Shown one piece after another: positions 21,748 through 32,713 of a stretch of 64,000 nucleotides of DNA. The stretch is from Microdochium bolleyi. Its lineage: Eukaryota > Ascomycota > Sordariomycetes > Xylariales > Microdochiaceae. The notes under the pieces were generated by a model. It did not search any database. It saw only the letters and a program-made list of their open reading frames with translations, and was not told the origin of the DNA. The DNA lies in contig KQ964282.1 in assembly GCA_001566295.1 (NCBI GenBank), positions 1 through 64,000 of the forward strand. The letters run 5' to 3'. Made by a program: the position numbers and the translations under genes. Within the stretch, counting starts at the first letter, position 1. Each line of letters begins with the position of its first letter.

Positions 21748-24728
21748 GCCGTGCGGTCTCCATATTCGGCCTGATCAACGCTTGATCTTTATGTTTTCTT
21801 TCTCTCGAGCGGAATGAACCGTGCCCGAGACCACCATCACCGCAGCCACGGTCCCCATCGCGGGTGTTCTCAACTTGCGATGACACCTTTCCAACGGTGG
21901 TATCCGACACATGTCCACTCCCGTTCTCCCACGAGTTATCGTCTTCAATGCCGTTGTCTCAGGCGTACAAGATCCGCAATGTGTGAGATGACCGCGTTCA
22001 TCTTTGATGATAATCTGGTTGGCAAGAATAATGCGTTGTTCCCGTGTCAGACGGGGGTGTCAGTGAGGCCTGAGTGCTCGTCGTCGACCGTGTCAGAAGA
22101 GGATGTTCCTGGGCTAGAGGCCGTGACGGAATGATTAGCTCGAGGTCAAAAGTGATAAGATACACATACCCGTGACAAATACCAACAGGGCTGACGACCT
22201 CAGCTATGAAAGGGTTGGGGATGAAGAGCATGCTTCCAGAGTGCAAGGAGAGATGGTTAACGGGGCTCCTCGAAGCAGTGTAGGACGTCGGGCAACCACA
22301 TGCATCTCAAATGCAAGAATAGTCAAGATACAGGTCGTCTTGTACACACGCCGCTCTTCGAGAAACCGAACATTTGCCAGCAGCCACTCCCACTTCCTCC
22401 TCCGCCCGAGCGACAAGGCTTCGGCCAAAGCCCACGACCATCATTTCCTGCTAGAAGTGAGGACAGTATCCCCAGGTTCTGTCCGTCTTCCTAATTGTTT
22501 TATAGATTTTGCCAGGAGCGTTAGCCTCACAATCAACATGGGTATTGTTCGCGGTGAGAAAGGGAAATGGGCGTCGAGCGAATCGGGCGATGTCAGCTGA
22601 GGCCACATGCGGGATCATCAAGTGATGCCATAATGGTCTTCCAATTGTTTTCGTCATGACTCTTGAGCAGGATTAAGGGAAATGGCAAGAATGCAAGTGG
22701 AGTCTCAGGCATACCGACAATCCATGGGGAGGTTATAGGCGAAGATGGCGACTTTGGGCGAGGGGGCTTGTTGTGCCTGTGACTGTGGCTGCGCAACGAA
22801 GCAAACGTCATTCGCGGTCCACCATCTATATGCTCCAGACATTTCACCATCAGGAGAGATTGCCAAGATCCGAGCCATTTTCAATCCTTACTTAGCCGCC
22901 GGGTTGTCAGAATGATTCACAACGGGCGCCTCGTCAAGAGTCGCCGGCGTGACAAATCAAAAATCCTGTAGTGTGCTGAACCGCACGGCGATGTACCAAA
23001 CAGTCCCGAAGCTTCCGAGAGCTAACAAGCAGGGAAATTGATCTGTTTGCGGCGCGAAAAGAAGCAAGGAAGCATCCCGAGCCTTGCTCCGTCAGGGAAG
23101 CATGAGATCAGGTTCAATACGACCCATGTGGAAGTCGTCAGCTGAGCTGTGAGCACGATACCTCGTCTCGTTGATTTATCACAGATGTGCACGAGTCACA
23201 CAGCATTGTTTGATGATGTCGGCCAAGCAGCTTGTATGTTTCTTTGTGTTGGGTCGCCATGCTCATTGACTACATGGTCTCCAGCACCAGCACTTTGAGC
23301 TCGCCCGCCCGGCTGCAACATGTGCAGCTCCAGATTCCCATTCTACACCACTACTGGTGCGAATCACTTATGATTTCCTGCCAAACAATGTTGTTTCCGT
23401 ATAGATGCGCGTATCTTGCATCGAGGGCTGGCAAAAGCACCGGGAAAGTCGATGGCTTCCCCTGTTGCGTAGTATGAGTTCATTCTGAATCACCGTGGTG
23501 TGTTGCTCGCCGGACCGAGTCGGGGTTAGTCTTGCCGGGATTCTCGGATCCTCGGATCATACGGAACGCGACGGCCAGGAGTCAATTAATGTTAGTGCAC
23601 ACATTGCCGAGCGGCCTCACAACTTGGCATTTGGGCTTCGGTGGCATGGCGTGTGTTAAACAACCACGCTTCGTCGTCCGCGAGGGATCGAAAAGACTTT
23701 CAACCGTCACGGCACGACAAGCCTCAACAGGTCCAAGAGAAGGTACCCGATGGAAGCCATTCATATGCGTAGGAGGGTACTCGGGTTTAATTGTGCAAGG
23801 CGAGGATTCTACGGAACACAATACTGCCGCGAGAGACACTTTGGCACATTTCCCAGCCGTATTCGTTTCCTTGATGCGGCATAAGCTCGTAAACGGTGTA
23901 GAGAGCGATGCTGTGCTGTTGCAATGTATGATAAGAAGACTAATGTCGGGGTCAGAATACAAGCCAACAAGGGCACACGCTACACAGTCGATGGAGCATA
24001 GCTGGAAAGCAGACCATGCCACGGCGATCATCTTCGCCTTTGCTTTTCTTCGTTCACGCAGTCTTAGAATCCTGCACGTGTTGGTGAGCAACCGTCAAGT
24101 CGCCCCCGTGATCCACCACGACCGGCGGCACCGAAGATGCAGGACAGGTCTATTTTGTATGGTCTGAAACGCAAGAGAACAGCATAAAATGAGAGCCACG
24201 CCGGTCAATTCCACTGGTCGGGGCTAGCCGGCACAGGGGGGGGTTCTGAACACTCTGGTGTAATTGTGTAGGGGCCGGATTTCAACTCCTGCCTGTGTAA
24301 GTGGCCCAACAATGCGGATTATGAATCATATTGATTCACCATGACGCCGGTTTTGGCGAGATACCTGCCCAAGGTCCACGTCATCCAGACAACGAGCCTC
24401 GAGGCATTCTTCTCGAACTGATGGTGTCTCAATCTCCCTCGATTAGATAAATATTCGTGCCCACAGAAATCATTCATGGGCGCGGGCAAGGTTAAGAGCA
24501 CAACAGACATCAACTGGTGTGAGCGCTAGAGGTTACGCCGCATATGTCGAAAGGCTGCTTGTGCTCAATTCACGGCTTGGACCAGCCCCAGCAAAGTCGC
24601 AGGAAAGCTATGTGTTCTCTACAGGATGGACGCTGCACAGGCGATCAAATGACTCATGTATCACGCTTGATGATACTATAGAAAGTCCGGACGACACTAG
24701 TACCAGGCCTAAGTAGACACCAAACTAT
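21748..24728. other. Long gene-poor region
   Basis: About 3 kb with no supported gene. The largest open stretch (plus, 23532-24167, 211 codons) has no recognisable domain. Parts of 21800-22140 could be further remains of the regulator whose N-terminus is at 21568, but the frames are broken. Confidence 0.5.
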
Positions 24729-26651
24729 CTAGTGGAGGTGCAGCTCGATATTGCGCGCCTCCGCGATCTCCGCCGCCAGAGCCAGCCGTTGCGAATCGCG
24801 AGCCACGCCGCCGTCGTCTGCTTCCTCGTCCCGGTCATCATGAAAAGCCCCGCCGTCGTAGTAGCTCGCAGGACTGCAGTCTTCAGCGCCGCGGTAGCCC
24901 GAGCTCGAGGGCGTTGTTGCGGACGCTGCTGCCACCGCAGCCGCTGCCGCTGCCGCGGAGTCGGCAGCCTCGGTCCTGGCCAGGACCTCGGTGACAATCT
25001 CGTCGATGACTTTGTCCATGCTGTCCTGTTCGGGCGACGTGCGGCGCTGTTCGAGCGCGAGGGCCGTGAGCTTGCGCTCTTGTGGCGTCCGAGCCAGCAC
25101 GCCCACAATGTACAGCGGGTAAGCGACGTGTCTTGCCGCGGGCTCGCCAGTTTTCAACGCTCCCGAGTCGAAGACCGCCTGTATGCTGGCCAAGATGCGG
25201 CAGCGTAGCACCGCCGAGCTCGGCACCAGAGGCGATGATCGCGGTGCGGCGGCTGGCCCGTCCGGTGACCCGAAGTGGTGGTGGTGGCGGCGGTGGCACA
25301 AGATACGGCTGTGCAGGATGCCCGCGTGCCGGTACGCCTCCCACCCGTGGATCTCGACAAAATTGTATGTGACGACGCCGGGCCACTGCTGCAGTCTCGC
25401 CTCGGCCTCGGGGAAGTCTAGGTCTGCCATGATGCTGATGAGGCTGTAGGGGAGGCCAGTGGACTGCTCGATAGCTGGGCCAGTGGACGTGCAGGCCACC
25501 AGGTGGTCCCGCCACAGGTTGAGCGGCGGGCTGCGCCTGTTGATGGTGAGGCAAGGCAGGTCCAGGAGCGCTATCACCTCGAACAGGTGCTGGGCCACGG
25601 GAGTCGTGGGGGCAACGGCTGGTGTACGGCCGGAACTCGAGCCACTTCTGCTTCTGTCGAGTAGGCCTCGATGCTGCAACACGCCGCGGAGGCCTGCAAG
25701 GAGAGGTGTCCAGATGTATAGACAATTGATCTGGCCCTTGCTCATTAGTGTCGTGCCGTGGCATGTTACGACGATGGGGGACACACATACGCTGACAGTA
25801 CAGACGAGGACGCCGGCGGCGAGCGTCGAGTCAAGATGGAGCCTGGCCGGCTCGCCAAGCTCCCGGTGGAAGTAGTCGAGGGCGACCTGGAGGTAGGCCG
25901 GGGTCAAATGCCGAGCTGCGGTAGGATCCATAGACGCCTGCACCGCTATGCAAGCATGCCGGAGGGCCGCGGACGAGCCGCACAGCGGTATCACGCCCCT
26001 CTCGAGCAGCGTCGCATGGCCGGATCGGCCCGTCAGGGTCTTGTAGCCGTGGTCGACGACTTTTGCACCCGTCAGCGGCCAGGTTACTTGTGGTCCTGGG
26101 CCGTAGAGAAACTTACAGTCTTCCAGGAGCTTCTGCGCTGTCCCGTCGTCGGGCGCGCTGTCTCGGGTAAATGCTACGTTGTCCCTTATATCATGCGGCA
26201 CAAGGACCTGTTCGCAATCGGCTGAGGACGGTGGTCCAGCATCGGGATCGGCCGAAGGCAAAGGAGGGAATTTCGCGACTGTCGTGGCCCTGCGCGGCCG
26301 GCGAGCACCACGGGCACCGCGGGCGGGACCGACAATAACGGGACCGGCGGCGCTGGAGCCAGCCCCAGAGCTGGAGAAGGTTGTCGAGGTGGCCGTCGAG
26401 CCCCAGGTGAGGCGGACCTCGTAGCCCTCGCACTGGATGCCGGCCTGGCTACATCGTCGGCAGATGGGCTGGGTCTCGTCACACTTCTTGTGTCTGCTCT
26501 TGCACGTCCAACAGCTATGTATGGCGCCGTCAATGCCATGTTAGTGATCATTGTACTTGGAGACAAGCGGTGGTCGGGCCGGGCAGAGATGGATGACGGA
26601 TGAGGCAGAGGTAGTCGATAAGGCTTACCCGCGACGCGTCCTTTGAGCCAT
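24729..26651 (-). CDS. Zn2Cys6 transcription factor (fungal_trans_2)
   Basis: Four exons on the minus strand: 26651-26629, 26514-26117, 26059-25791, 25730-24729 (1692 nt, 563 aa). The zinc cluster uses Cys9, Cys12, Cys19, Cys26, Cys29 and Cys36 and begins MAQRTRRGCWTC; the first exon supplies only the seven residues before it. A Ser/Ala/Gly/Arg-rich linker follows, then a fungal-specific domain of the PF11951 type (pieces LLEDFVDHGYKTLT, ACIAVQAS, WTPLLAGLRGVL). The 57-nt and 60-nt introns are multiples of three without stops, so retention would still give a protein; I removed them because both have strong donors (GTAAGT, GTATGT) and branch sites and because removal restores domain continuity. 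A long poly-Ala run lies near the C-terminus. Its target may be the lipase gene upstream, but this is only proximity. Confidence 0.85.
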
Positions 26652-27659
26652 TGGAGTTGGCAGGAGTGAAGCTGGCCTTGTGGAACCCTGCTGCGGCATG
26701 TTCCAAGCTTCTATGCTTGCGGCTGGGGTCGGTAGCCCCCGTCCAGGGGGTCTCCGTCACAATTACTAGCAACACGACAGGTCCCCAAACCTAGAACCCC
26801 GCAGATCGCCGCCCTGTGTTTCTCGCACACTGGGGGTGGCTGTTTCGTTGACTGGAGTAACGTTGTTCCTCAGTACGCTTCCACCTAACACGGTTCACGA
26901 TCGCGAATCGGAGCATCGCCCAGCATGAATTTCTTCTGGCAGAACCCTGTTCCGCGCGTCTGAACCCTTCCCCCACGGCTACGTGATGATCACCAATTCG
27001 TGCTGCCAGCATCATGCAGTTGATTTAGCTGTTCTTGAAGTCGTCATTCGTCCTGTGCTTCACCGCCGCTGCCGCGCCCCGGGTCATGGCGTACACCTGA
27101 CAGTCTTTGCTTGTGATAATCTGACAACGAGCACGGTCATCACCAATAAGGGAGATTGGAGGCAGGGAAAGCACCACCATTATTCCGAACCTCATACCAT
27201 GCAATCGATACGTCTCAAGGGTCCCCGTTCCCGGACAGGGTCTACCAGCATACCCCAGCTCCGTATGCAGCAGAGTTTTTGGTGGCGCTAGGGGAGGAGA
27301 TCGTGCACAGGGGTCGTGATCTAGAATCTCGTCCCGCGATGAGCACGTCTACGGACAACCTTTGCGCCACGCAGTCTGGTTGCTGGGACACTCTGTGACG
27401 AGTTGGCCAAGCGATCATTTATCGCAAGAGGGTTCATGGAATTGATATATGTTTCATCAGAACGGATACAGAGCACGATTAGACAAATATACAGATTTCT
27501 ATGTGATTAGATGGAGTTCCCGTGAGAGTGACGCTGAGCATGTCACCTCACAAAACTATCTGAGAAAACAAGACAACAAAATCTCTGCCAGCCTCAGGAT
27601 ATACAGATCCTGAACGGGTCCCACCAGTTCCCCGGCAGTGAGCCTCGAGACACACCTGC
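26652..27659. other. Intergenic: regulator promoter / lipase 3' side
   Basis: 1 kb between two minus-strand genes. No gene recognised. Confidence 0.5.
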
Positions 27660-29051
27660 TCAGTAGCCCCAGTAAGCTTTCTGAAAATGGTTGGTGACGG
27701 GCTTGAGGGTGACCTTTGTGCAGCGGCGCTGTTTGCAGCGGCCGGCAAAGAGGCGCTGAATCCAGGCCCAGTAGTACGGCTGGGCAGCGTAGAAGGATGG
27801 GTCGTGGTCGAGATCGGGGACAAGGAGCAGCTCGGCGCTCGATGTCGGGTGGGCCTTGCAGGTCGCGTCGAAGTCGGCGATACAGTTGGGCGCGTAGGTG
27901 AGGGTGTCATTGAGACCCTGGACGACGAGCATGGGCGCGGCGAGGGCGTGGGGCTTGCCCTCGGGGCCGGCGCCGTTGATGCGTTCCTGCCAGTCCTTCA
28001 TAGCCGGGCTGTTGACCCAGGTGGTGTTGGTGAAGATCTGCTTGACGGTGAGGCGGGACCACAGGGCGGAGCCCGAGGTCAGGCACGACTTCTCGAGCAG
28101 GGGGATGAGCTCCTGGGCCTCGGGGGTCAGCCAGTCCTTGACCTGGAGCTCGGGGAAGAGGCCCTGCATGCTCTGGAGGAGGTAGACGGAGACGACCGCG
28201 CCGAGAGGCCCGTCGCCGGCGATTTGGATAGACTCGCGGATGAGGTCGTACGGGCGGAGGGCCGGAGCGGCGGCGACAGCACCGAGGAAGTTGCCGGCCT
28301 TGTGCAGCTCGTCCTGGTCGTCCATGGCGAGGCGCTCGTTAGTACGCCAGGCCGTCATGCCGCCCTCGCTATGGCCAATGACGGCCCACTCCGGGGTCAG
28401 AAGATGGCCGATCATCTTGCGGGCGGCGATGACGGAGTAGGCGACATCGGCGGCGTGCATATAGCCGGCCTCGTACTGGAAGCCGCCGGGGATTTTGGTG
28501 CCCATGCCGGCGTAGTCGGTGCCAATGACGGCGTAGCCGTTGGCGGCGAAGAACATAGGACCCTCCCAGCCGTAGGCGAGGTTCATGTTGTTGCTAGGGG
28601 CACACTTGCGGGCGTTGCCGGTGGTGCCATGGGCCCAAGCCAGAGTGCGGAATTGGGTGGCGTCGGGTTCGCCCGAGGTTTCGAGCGAGTAAGGAAGCAG
28701 CACGAAAGCGCTGGCGGCGACGGGATTGCGGTCCTGGTCCTCGGATACGTAGAGGAAGCGCGATAGCGACATACCGCCCGTGACGCCTGTGAAGTTCGTG
28801 CCCACGAGCGCGGTCGGCACGTCCTGCCATTTCAGCAGGTCGCCCGGCTTGGCCCCCGTCGCGTTGGCTGGTGTGTCATAGAACCGGTCGCTGTCAAAGT
28901 CAGGCGACGCCCAAAGGCGGATCTCGCCGCGGAGGGCCGTCTCGTACGCCTCGATGCACTTGGCATCGCACAAGCTGTACGAGTCGGCGCGGCTGGCCAC
29001 AGGGCCGGCCGCGACGGCGCCAAGGGCGGAGAGGAGGAGGGTGAAGAGCAT
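27660..29051 (-). CDS. Secretory lipase (LIP family, PF03583)
   Basis: Single exon, 463 aa. Residues 1-15 are a signal peptide. The alpha/beta-hydrolase triad can be placed: nucleophile Ser228 in GHSEGG, Asp382 in LNDTL, His416 in DLDHDPS. Other family marks are AWAHGTTG (oxyanion loop region, ~139-145) and GTDYAGMG (~177-184). Four N-glycosylation sequons (such as NAT, NFT, NTT) support secretion. The LIP family hydrolyses triacylglycerols or short-chain esters outside the cell and is widespread in yeasts and moulds. It is transcribed away from a DUF3237 secreted protein across a 676-bp shared upstream region. Confidence 0.92.
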   Translation of the reverse strand: MLFTLLLSALGAVAAGPVASRADSYSLCDAKCIEAYETALRGEIRLWASPDFDSDRFYDTPANATGAKPGDLLKWQDVPTALVGTNFTGVTGGMSLSRFLYVSEDQDRNPVAASAFVLLPYSLETSGEPDATQFRTLAWAHGTTGNARKCAPSNNMNLAYGWEGPMFFAANGYAVIGTDYAGMGTKIPGGFQYEAGYMHAADVAYSVIAARKMIGHLLTPEWAVIGHSEGGMTAWRTNERLAMDDQDELHKAGNFLGAVAAAPALRPYDLIRESIQIAGDGPLGAVVSVYLLQSMQGLFPELQVKDWLTPEAQELIPLLEKSCLTSGSALWSRLTVKQIFTNTTWVNSPAMKDWQERINGAGPEGKPHALAAPMLVVQGLNDTLTYAPNCIADFDATCKAHPTSSAELLLVPDLDHDPSFYAAQPYYWAWIQRLFAGRCKQRRCTKVTLKPVTNHFQKAYWGY

Positions 29052-29727
29052 GACGGGGACGGATGCAGACTCAGGGAAAGGGAACTATGAGTGAGCAGAA
29101 GGGGGGAGTGAGGCTCGTAGAAGTGAGGTGAAGGGCCAGGAGATAGATGTTCGTTTCGGGGGGAGCACCGTCTCTTGATATACTCGGCGACATCACTGGC
29201 AGGGCACTGCGTCCCCCCGGCATGTACAGCCGCAGCAAGTCGTCGTCGACTGCCGATCTTGCTGTCCGAGGTGACGACCGCTTCCGCATGCTCTCCGGCG
29301 AACGTGGGGAAGGCAAGGCCTGCGAGTCAGAAAACCAGGAAACATGGGACAACATGGGGAAACAAAGGCCAGCGAGGGGCCACGACTGGATGCTATGCCC
29401 AACAAGGCATTCGGTGCCGCGCCCCCGCACACGGACTCCCGGCGGCATCCACAGGCAGGCCCCATCTCCAGAACCTCGATACTACCCCAGAACCCCGTCT
29501 GCCATCGTGATCCTGGAGTATGGCCCGGCAGTTGCCGGTGCGTAGCAGCTGACTCGGAGCAGCGAGAGCCGAATACTGGCTTCTACCTTGCCTTGCCTTT
29601 ATTAATCGGCCTGTGCTCGGCGCAATATGACAATCGTCATGGCCATTCTCGATCACCGGCTCTTGCTCCAGTCTACCCGCCTATTCCACTGCCTGCTGTG
29701 TATAACCATCCTGCCTGCCTGCCTATC
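29052..29727. promoter_or_regulatory. Divergent promoter region, lipase / DUF3237 protein
   Basis: 676 bp between the two start codons; must contain both promoters. The distal part near 29690-29727 is C/T-rich, as is common just before fungal start codons. No defined operator recognised. Confidence 0.6.
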
Positions 29728-30342
29728 ATGCATTCTTTCTGCACTGCCCTCTTCGCTCTTGCTTCGGCAGCCCTGTTGCCCACGGCCCTGGCGCAGTCGT
29801 CGTACACGCGCCCTCCGCCGCCCGGGCTGACGTTCCTCTACAGCCTCAATGCCACCATCGCCCCGGCCATCAACCTTGGGGCCTCCCCGTTGTCCAACCG
29901 CACCATCTACCCCATCACGGGGGGTTCCTTTGAGGGCCCCATGATCAAGGGCACCGTGATGAATCTCGGCGCCGACTGGGGCATCAACGACCGTGACGGC
30001 GTCTTCCACCCGGACACGCGCTACCATCTACAGACCGACGACGGCGCACCCATCTACATCCGCACCGAGGGTCCCACGCAGCCCAGCGGCATCACATACC
30101 TGCGCATCTACTTCGAGACAGGCCACCCCAAGTACTACTGGCTCAACAACCTAGTCACTGTGGGCCTGCTTTACGGGCCGGTCGACGCAAATTACGTCCT
30201 CATTGACGCGTACACGGTCAGTCTGACCCGAGAGAGTTTTTCCTCGTCTGTCCAGGCTCAAATGAACCCTAGATAATGCACATGCTGACGAGGTTGTGTG
30301 TGGTGTGGGATATAGCTCAACAATGGTACGTGTGAGGAGTAG
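29728..30342 (+). CDS. Secreted DUF3237 (UPF0311-type) protein
   Basis: Two exons, 29728-30216 and 30316-30342 (516 nt, 171 aa). Residues 1-22 are a signal peptide. The body shows the DUF3237 pattern: FLYSLNATI, GGSFEGPMIKGTV, GADWGI, the TRYHLQTDDGAPIYIRTEG core and YYWLNNLVTVG. Function of the family is not established. I chose the spliced form because the intron (GTCAGT donor, GCTGACG branch, ATATAG acceptor) leads to LNNGTCEE and a stop, whereas read-through adds 20 unrelated residues and stops at 30276. Divergent from the secretory lipase. Confidence 0.85.
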
Positions 30343-32528
30343 TGGCAACGGCAGCGGCAAGGGAGTAGGTAGCCAAGGCCAGAAGCGGCGTGTTGTGGGA
30401 AGAGGTCTGAATATCACAATATCTGTATTGGGCAGCCGGGTATGGCTGTCAGCGGAGGATTCCATGTAGACACCAAGCCCATTTGCAATGCATGGCTCTT
30501 GCACTGCTGCCTGCTGTGGCCCGGTGTTGTGACACAGCTTGTTTGCCTCGAGTCAAGTCAGTCGTGGTTGGGTCCAGGAGCTTGCGTCTGGCCGTTCCCC
30601 GGCCCGGCATCAGGGTCCTCGGACACGTTATAGTGGGCCCGTGTATAGGTTCCCGGTCGTGTCATGGACAGTGGCTGGGGCCCCCCTTGGATAACCATAT
30701 CGTGGACTTGGGCGGACAGAGTTTGCGAGGTGCGGGTTGTCACGCCAAGATAGCTCTGTGCACGGGGTACGAGAAAGAGAAGGTGCAAGGACGTAAGGAT
30801 GCGGATTCCGAGAACGTGGCGCGTGGTGGTTGCTGCCCACGGCATCTCGCAGAAGAGACCCATGCCGTGTGCGGTAACTCTATCTGGCTTGTGCCAGTCA
30901 GGTTCGACGGCGCGCATAAGTGAGCTAGCTATACGGAAGATGCAAACCCATGCAACTGGTCTGTCGGTGAGCCTCCGACTACTACAGTGGGTGGTTGAGC
31001 CTGCGCGGCACCGCCTGACGGATGTGGCCTAGTCGATCCTGCTCCCGCGGCAGCTAATATTTCTCCTGGGCATGCTTCCCCACACGAAGATCGTCTTTCC
31101 CCGCAGTGGCGTTCAAATGCCTACGAGAAAAGTCTCCGTCGTCGGCGTTGTCCAACAAGCCATTGTCGTCGGCTGAAATACCTCATGGCGGGAAATAGAT
31201 GCCGAAAATCAAGTGCGCAGGCGGCATGTCAGCCCGCAGTTGTTGGCTGCTCGTTCAGGTGGAGACCTTTCGCATGCCCCGATGGAGCGGAGTCGAGCCG
31301 GTCCCTGAGCGCCTCAACAACCCCGCATGTGGTCAAGACATTGGAGACCAGTGGGACCCCGTGAACTGGAGTTCGTCCTTTCTTCTGTGTTTCTCCTCCT
31401 TTCTTGTAGAGTGTTCAAAAGTTGCTTGCTCGAATTCTAAGCCTAGTAGTACGATTGACTACTTTGCACTGCCAGCATTGCAGTGAGTTCTCAGTTCTCA
31501 GAAATTACTCTGTAGTGCTACTATCCAACAATGATCTCAACTCCTGCGATATACAGGAGAGCCGGTACTTGCAAGGCTGTAATATATACATCGAGTAAAT
31601 GCAGGTAATGATGATGCGAAAATGACGCCATCCGTACATGTTTGGCGGTATCGTCTAGACCGCATGTCTCTATGTTATTCTCCGTTGGACCTCCACCAGA
31701 ATGTCCACGGGATATGGTGAAATCCTTCAAGATGTAGCTGGTCGCTGTAGAAACATAGTATGTTCCTGGTCGACCGCGGTTATGGGTTCTAGATAGACTG
31801 TCCAAATGCCTCTGTTGCCTCTGTCTACATGGGACTTGTGAATTGATCGCCCGGTCAAGTTTTATATCCAAAGTGTATTTTCTCTATATTTTACGGATCT
31901 AAACTTGTTCTTGCACGTTCCGTCTTTCATTATTCCCAGCTGAGGCGGACATGGAGCCGCTGATTGAGCTCGATCAGAGATATAGATGAGCATTCCTGGG
32001 CACATTGCGTGACATCTCACGACGACCATTCAACGCATTTTGCCCATATTCCGACATAGGTGCTCGCTGGTTAGCAGGATCGCCAATATCTTCTAGGAAG
32101 ATACCAAGTGGCCTCAGTGTCGAATGCGAATCGGTACTACTTTTGGTCGAGGACCTTTAATAGTTTCCAGGCGGGTAGTCAAATCTATACACTACGGCAA
32201 GGTGGATCTCGTGACGTCGTAGACGCCGAAATGTAACGAACGAGTTGATGAATTACAACAAAGGACAATGTATCTTTCTTTCGCAATCCTGTTATAGGCG
32301 ATCTTGATATTCATGACTACACGAAATAGTACCTGCGCCGTCTTCGTACATCGCATGATGTAGACTTGTAGGTAGCTTCTGTTTATATGCGTTCTTGGGT
32401 GTAACTCCCACATCAGCTAAGCCGCGTGATTCTGACAACAGTTCATGGATTGACCTACAGCTATGAGTTCACCGGTGCTGCACGACAAGGAAAAGGCTCC
32501 CTCCCATTGAGTTCTGATTACCCTTAAC
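30343..32528. other. Long gene-poor region left of the transposon
   Basis: 2.2 kb, increasingly AT-rich toward the transposon. Open stretches at 30483-30923 (plus) and 31521-31871 (minus) have no recognisable domain. Confidence 0.5.
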
Positions 32529-32530
32529 TA

Positions 32531-32618
32531 AGTCAAAGCACCCCCATTCCGACACCCCCTAGATTCCGACACCCCCTAGATTCCGACACCCTCTCCACCA
32601 CCACAACCACCACCATTC
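32531..32618 (+). repeat. Left terminal inverted repeat of the transposon
   Basis: Pairs with 34347-34434. It contains the 17-mer ATTCCGACACCCCCTAG twice in tandem followed by a partial third copy, whereas the right end has one fewer copy, so the two ends differ by a 17-bp unit. Confidence 0.85.
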
Positions 32619-32713
32619 CACCCACTTTGAGCAACCATTTCGACGCGACAGAACGCGTAAAACACGCCTATTTTGTACATTTCTTAGTGTTTTATCGCGC
32701 CAGGCACATCAGA

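Noticed and set aside
23532..24167. 211-codon open frame on the plus strand
   Set aside because: No recognisable domain, unfavourable composition and overlapped by an equally long minus-strand frame; not supported as a gene.
27687..28766. 359-codon open frame on the plus strand
   Set aside because: Lies entirely antisense to the secretory lipase; long antisense frames are usual opposite GC-rich genes, and the translation is Gly/Val/Glu-rich without a domain.
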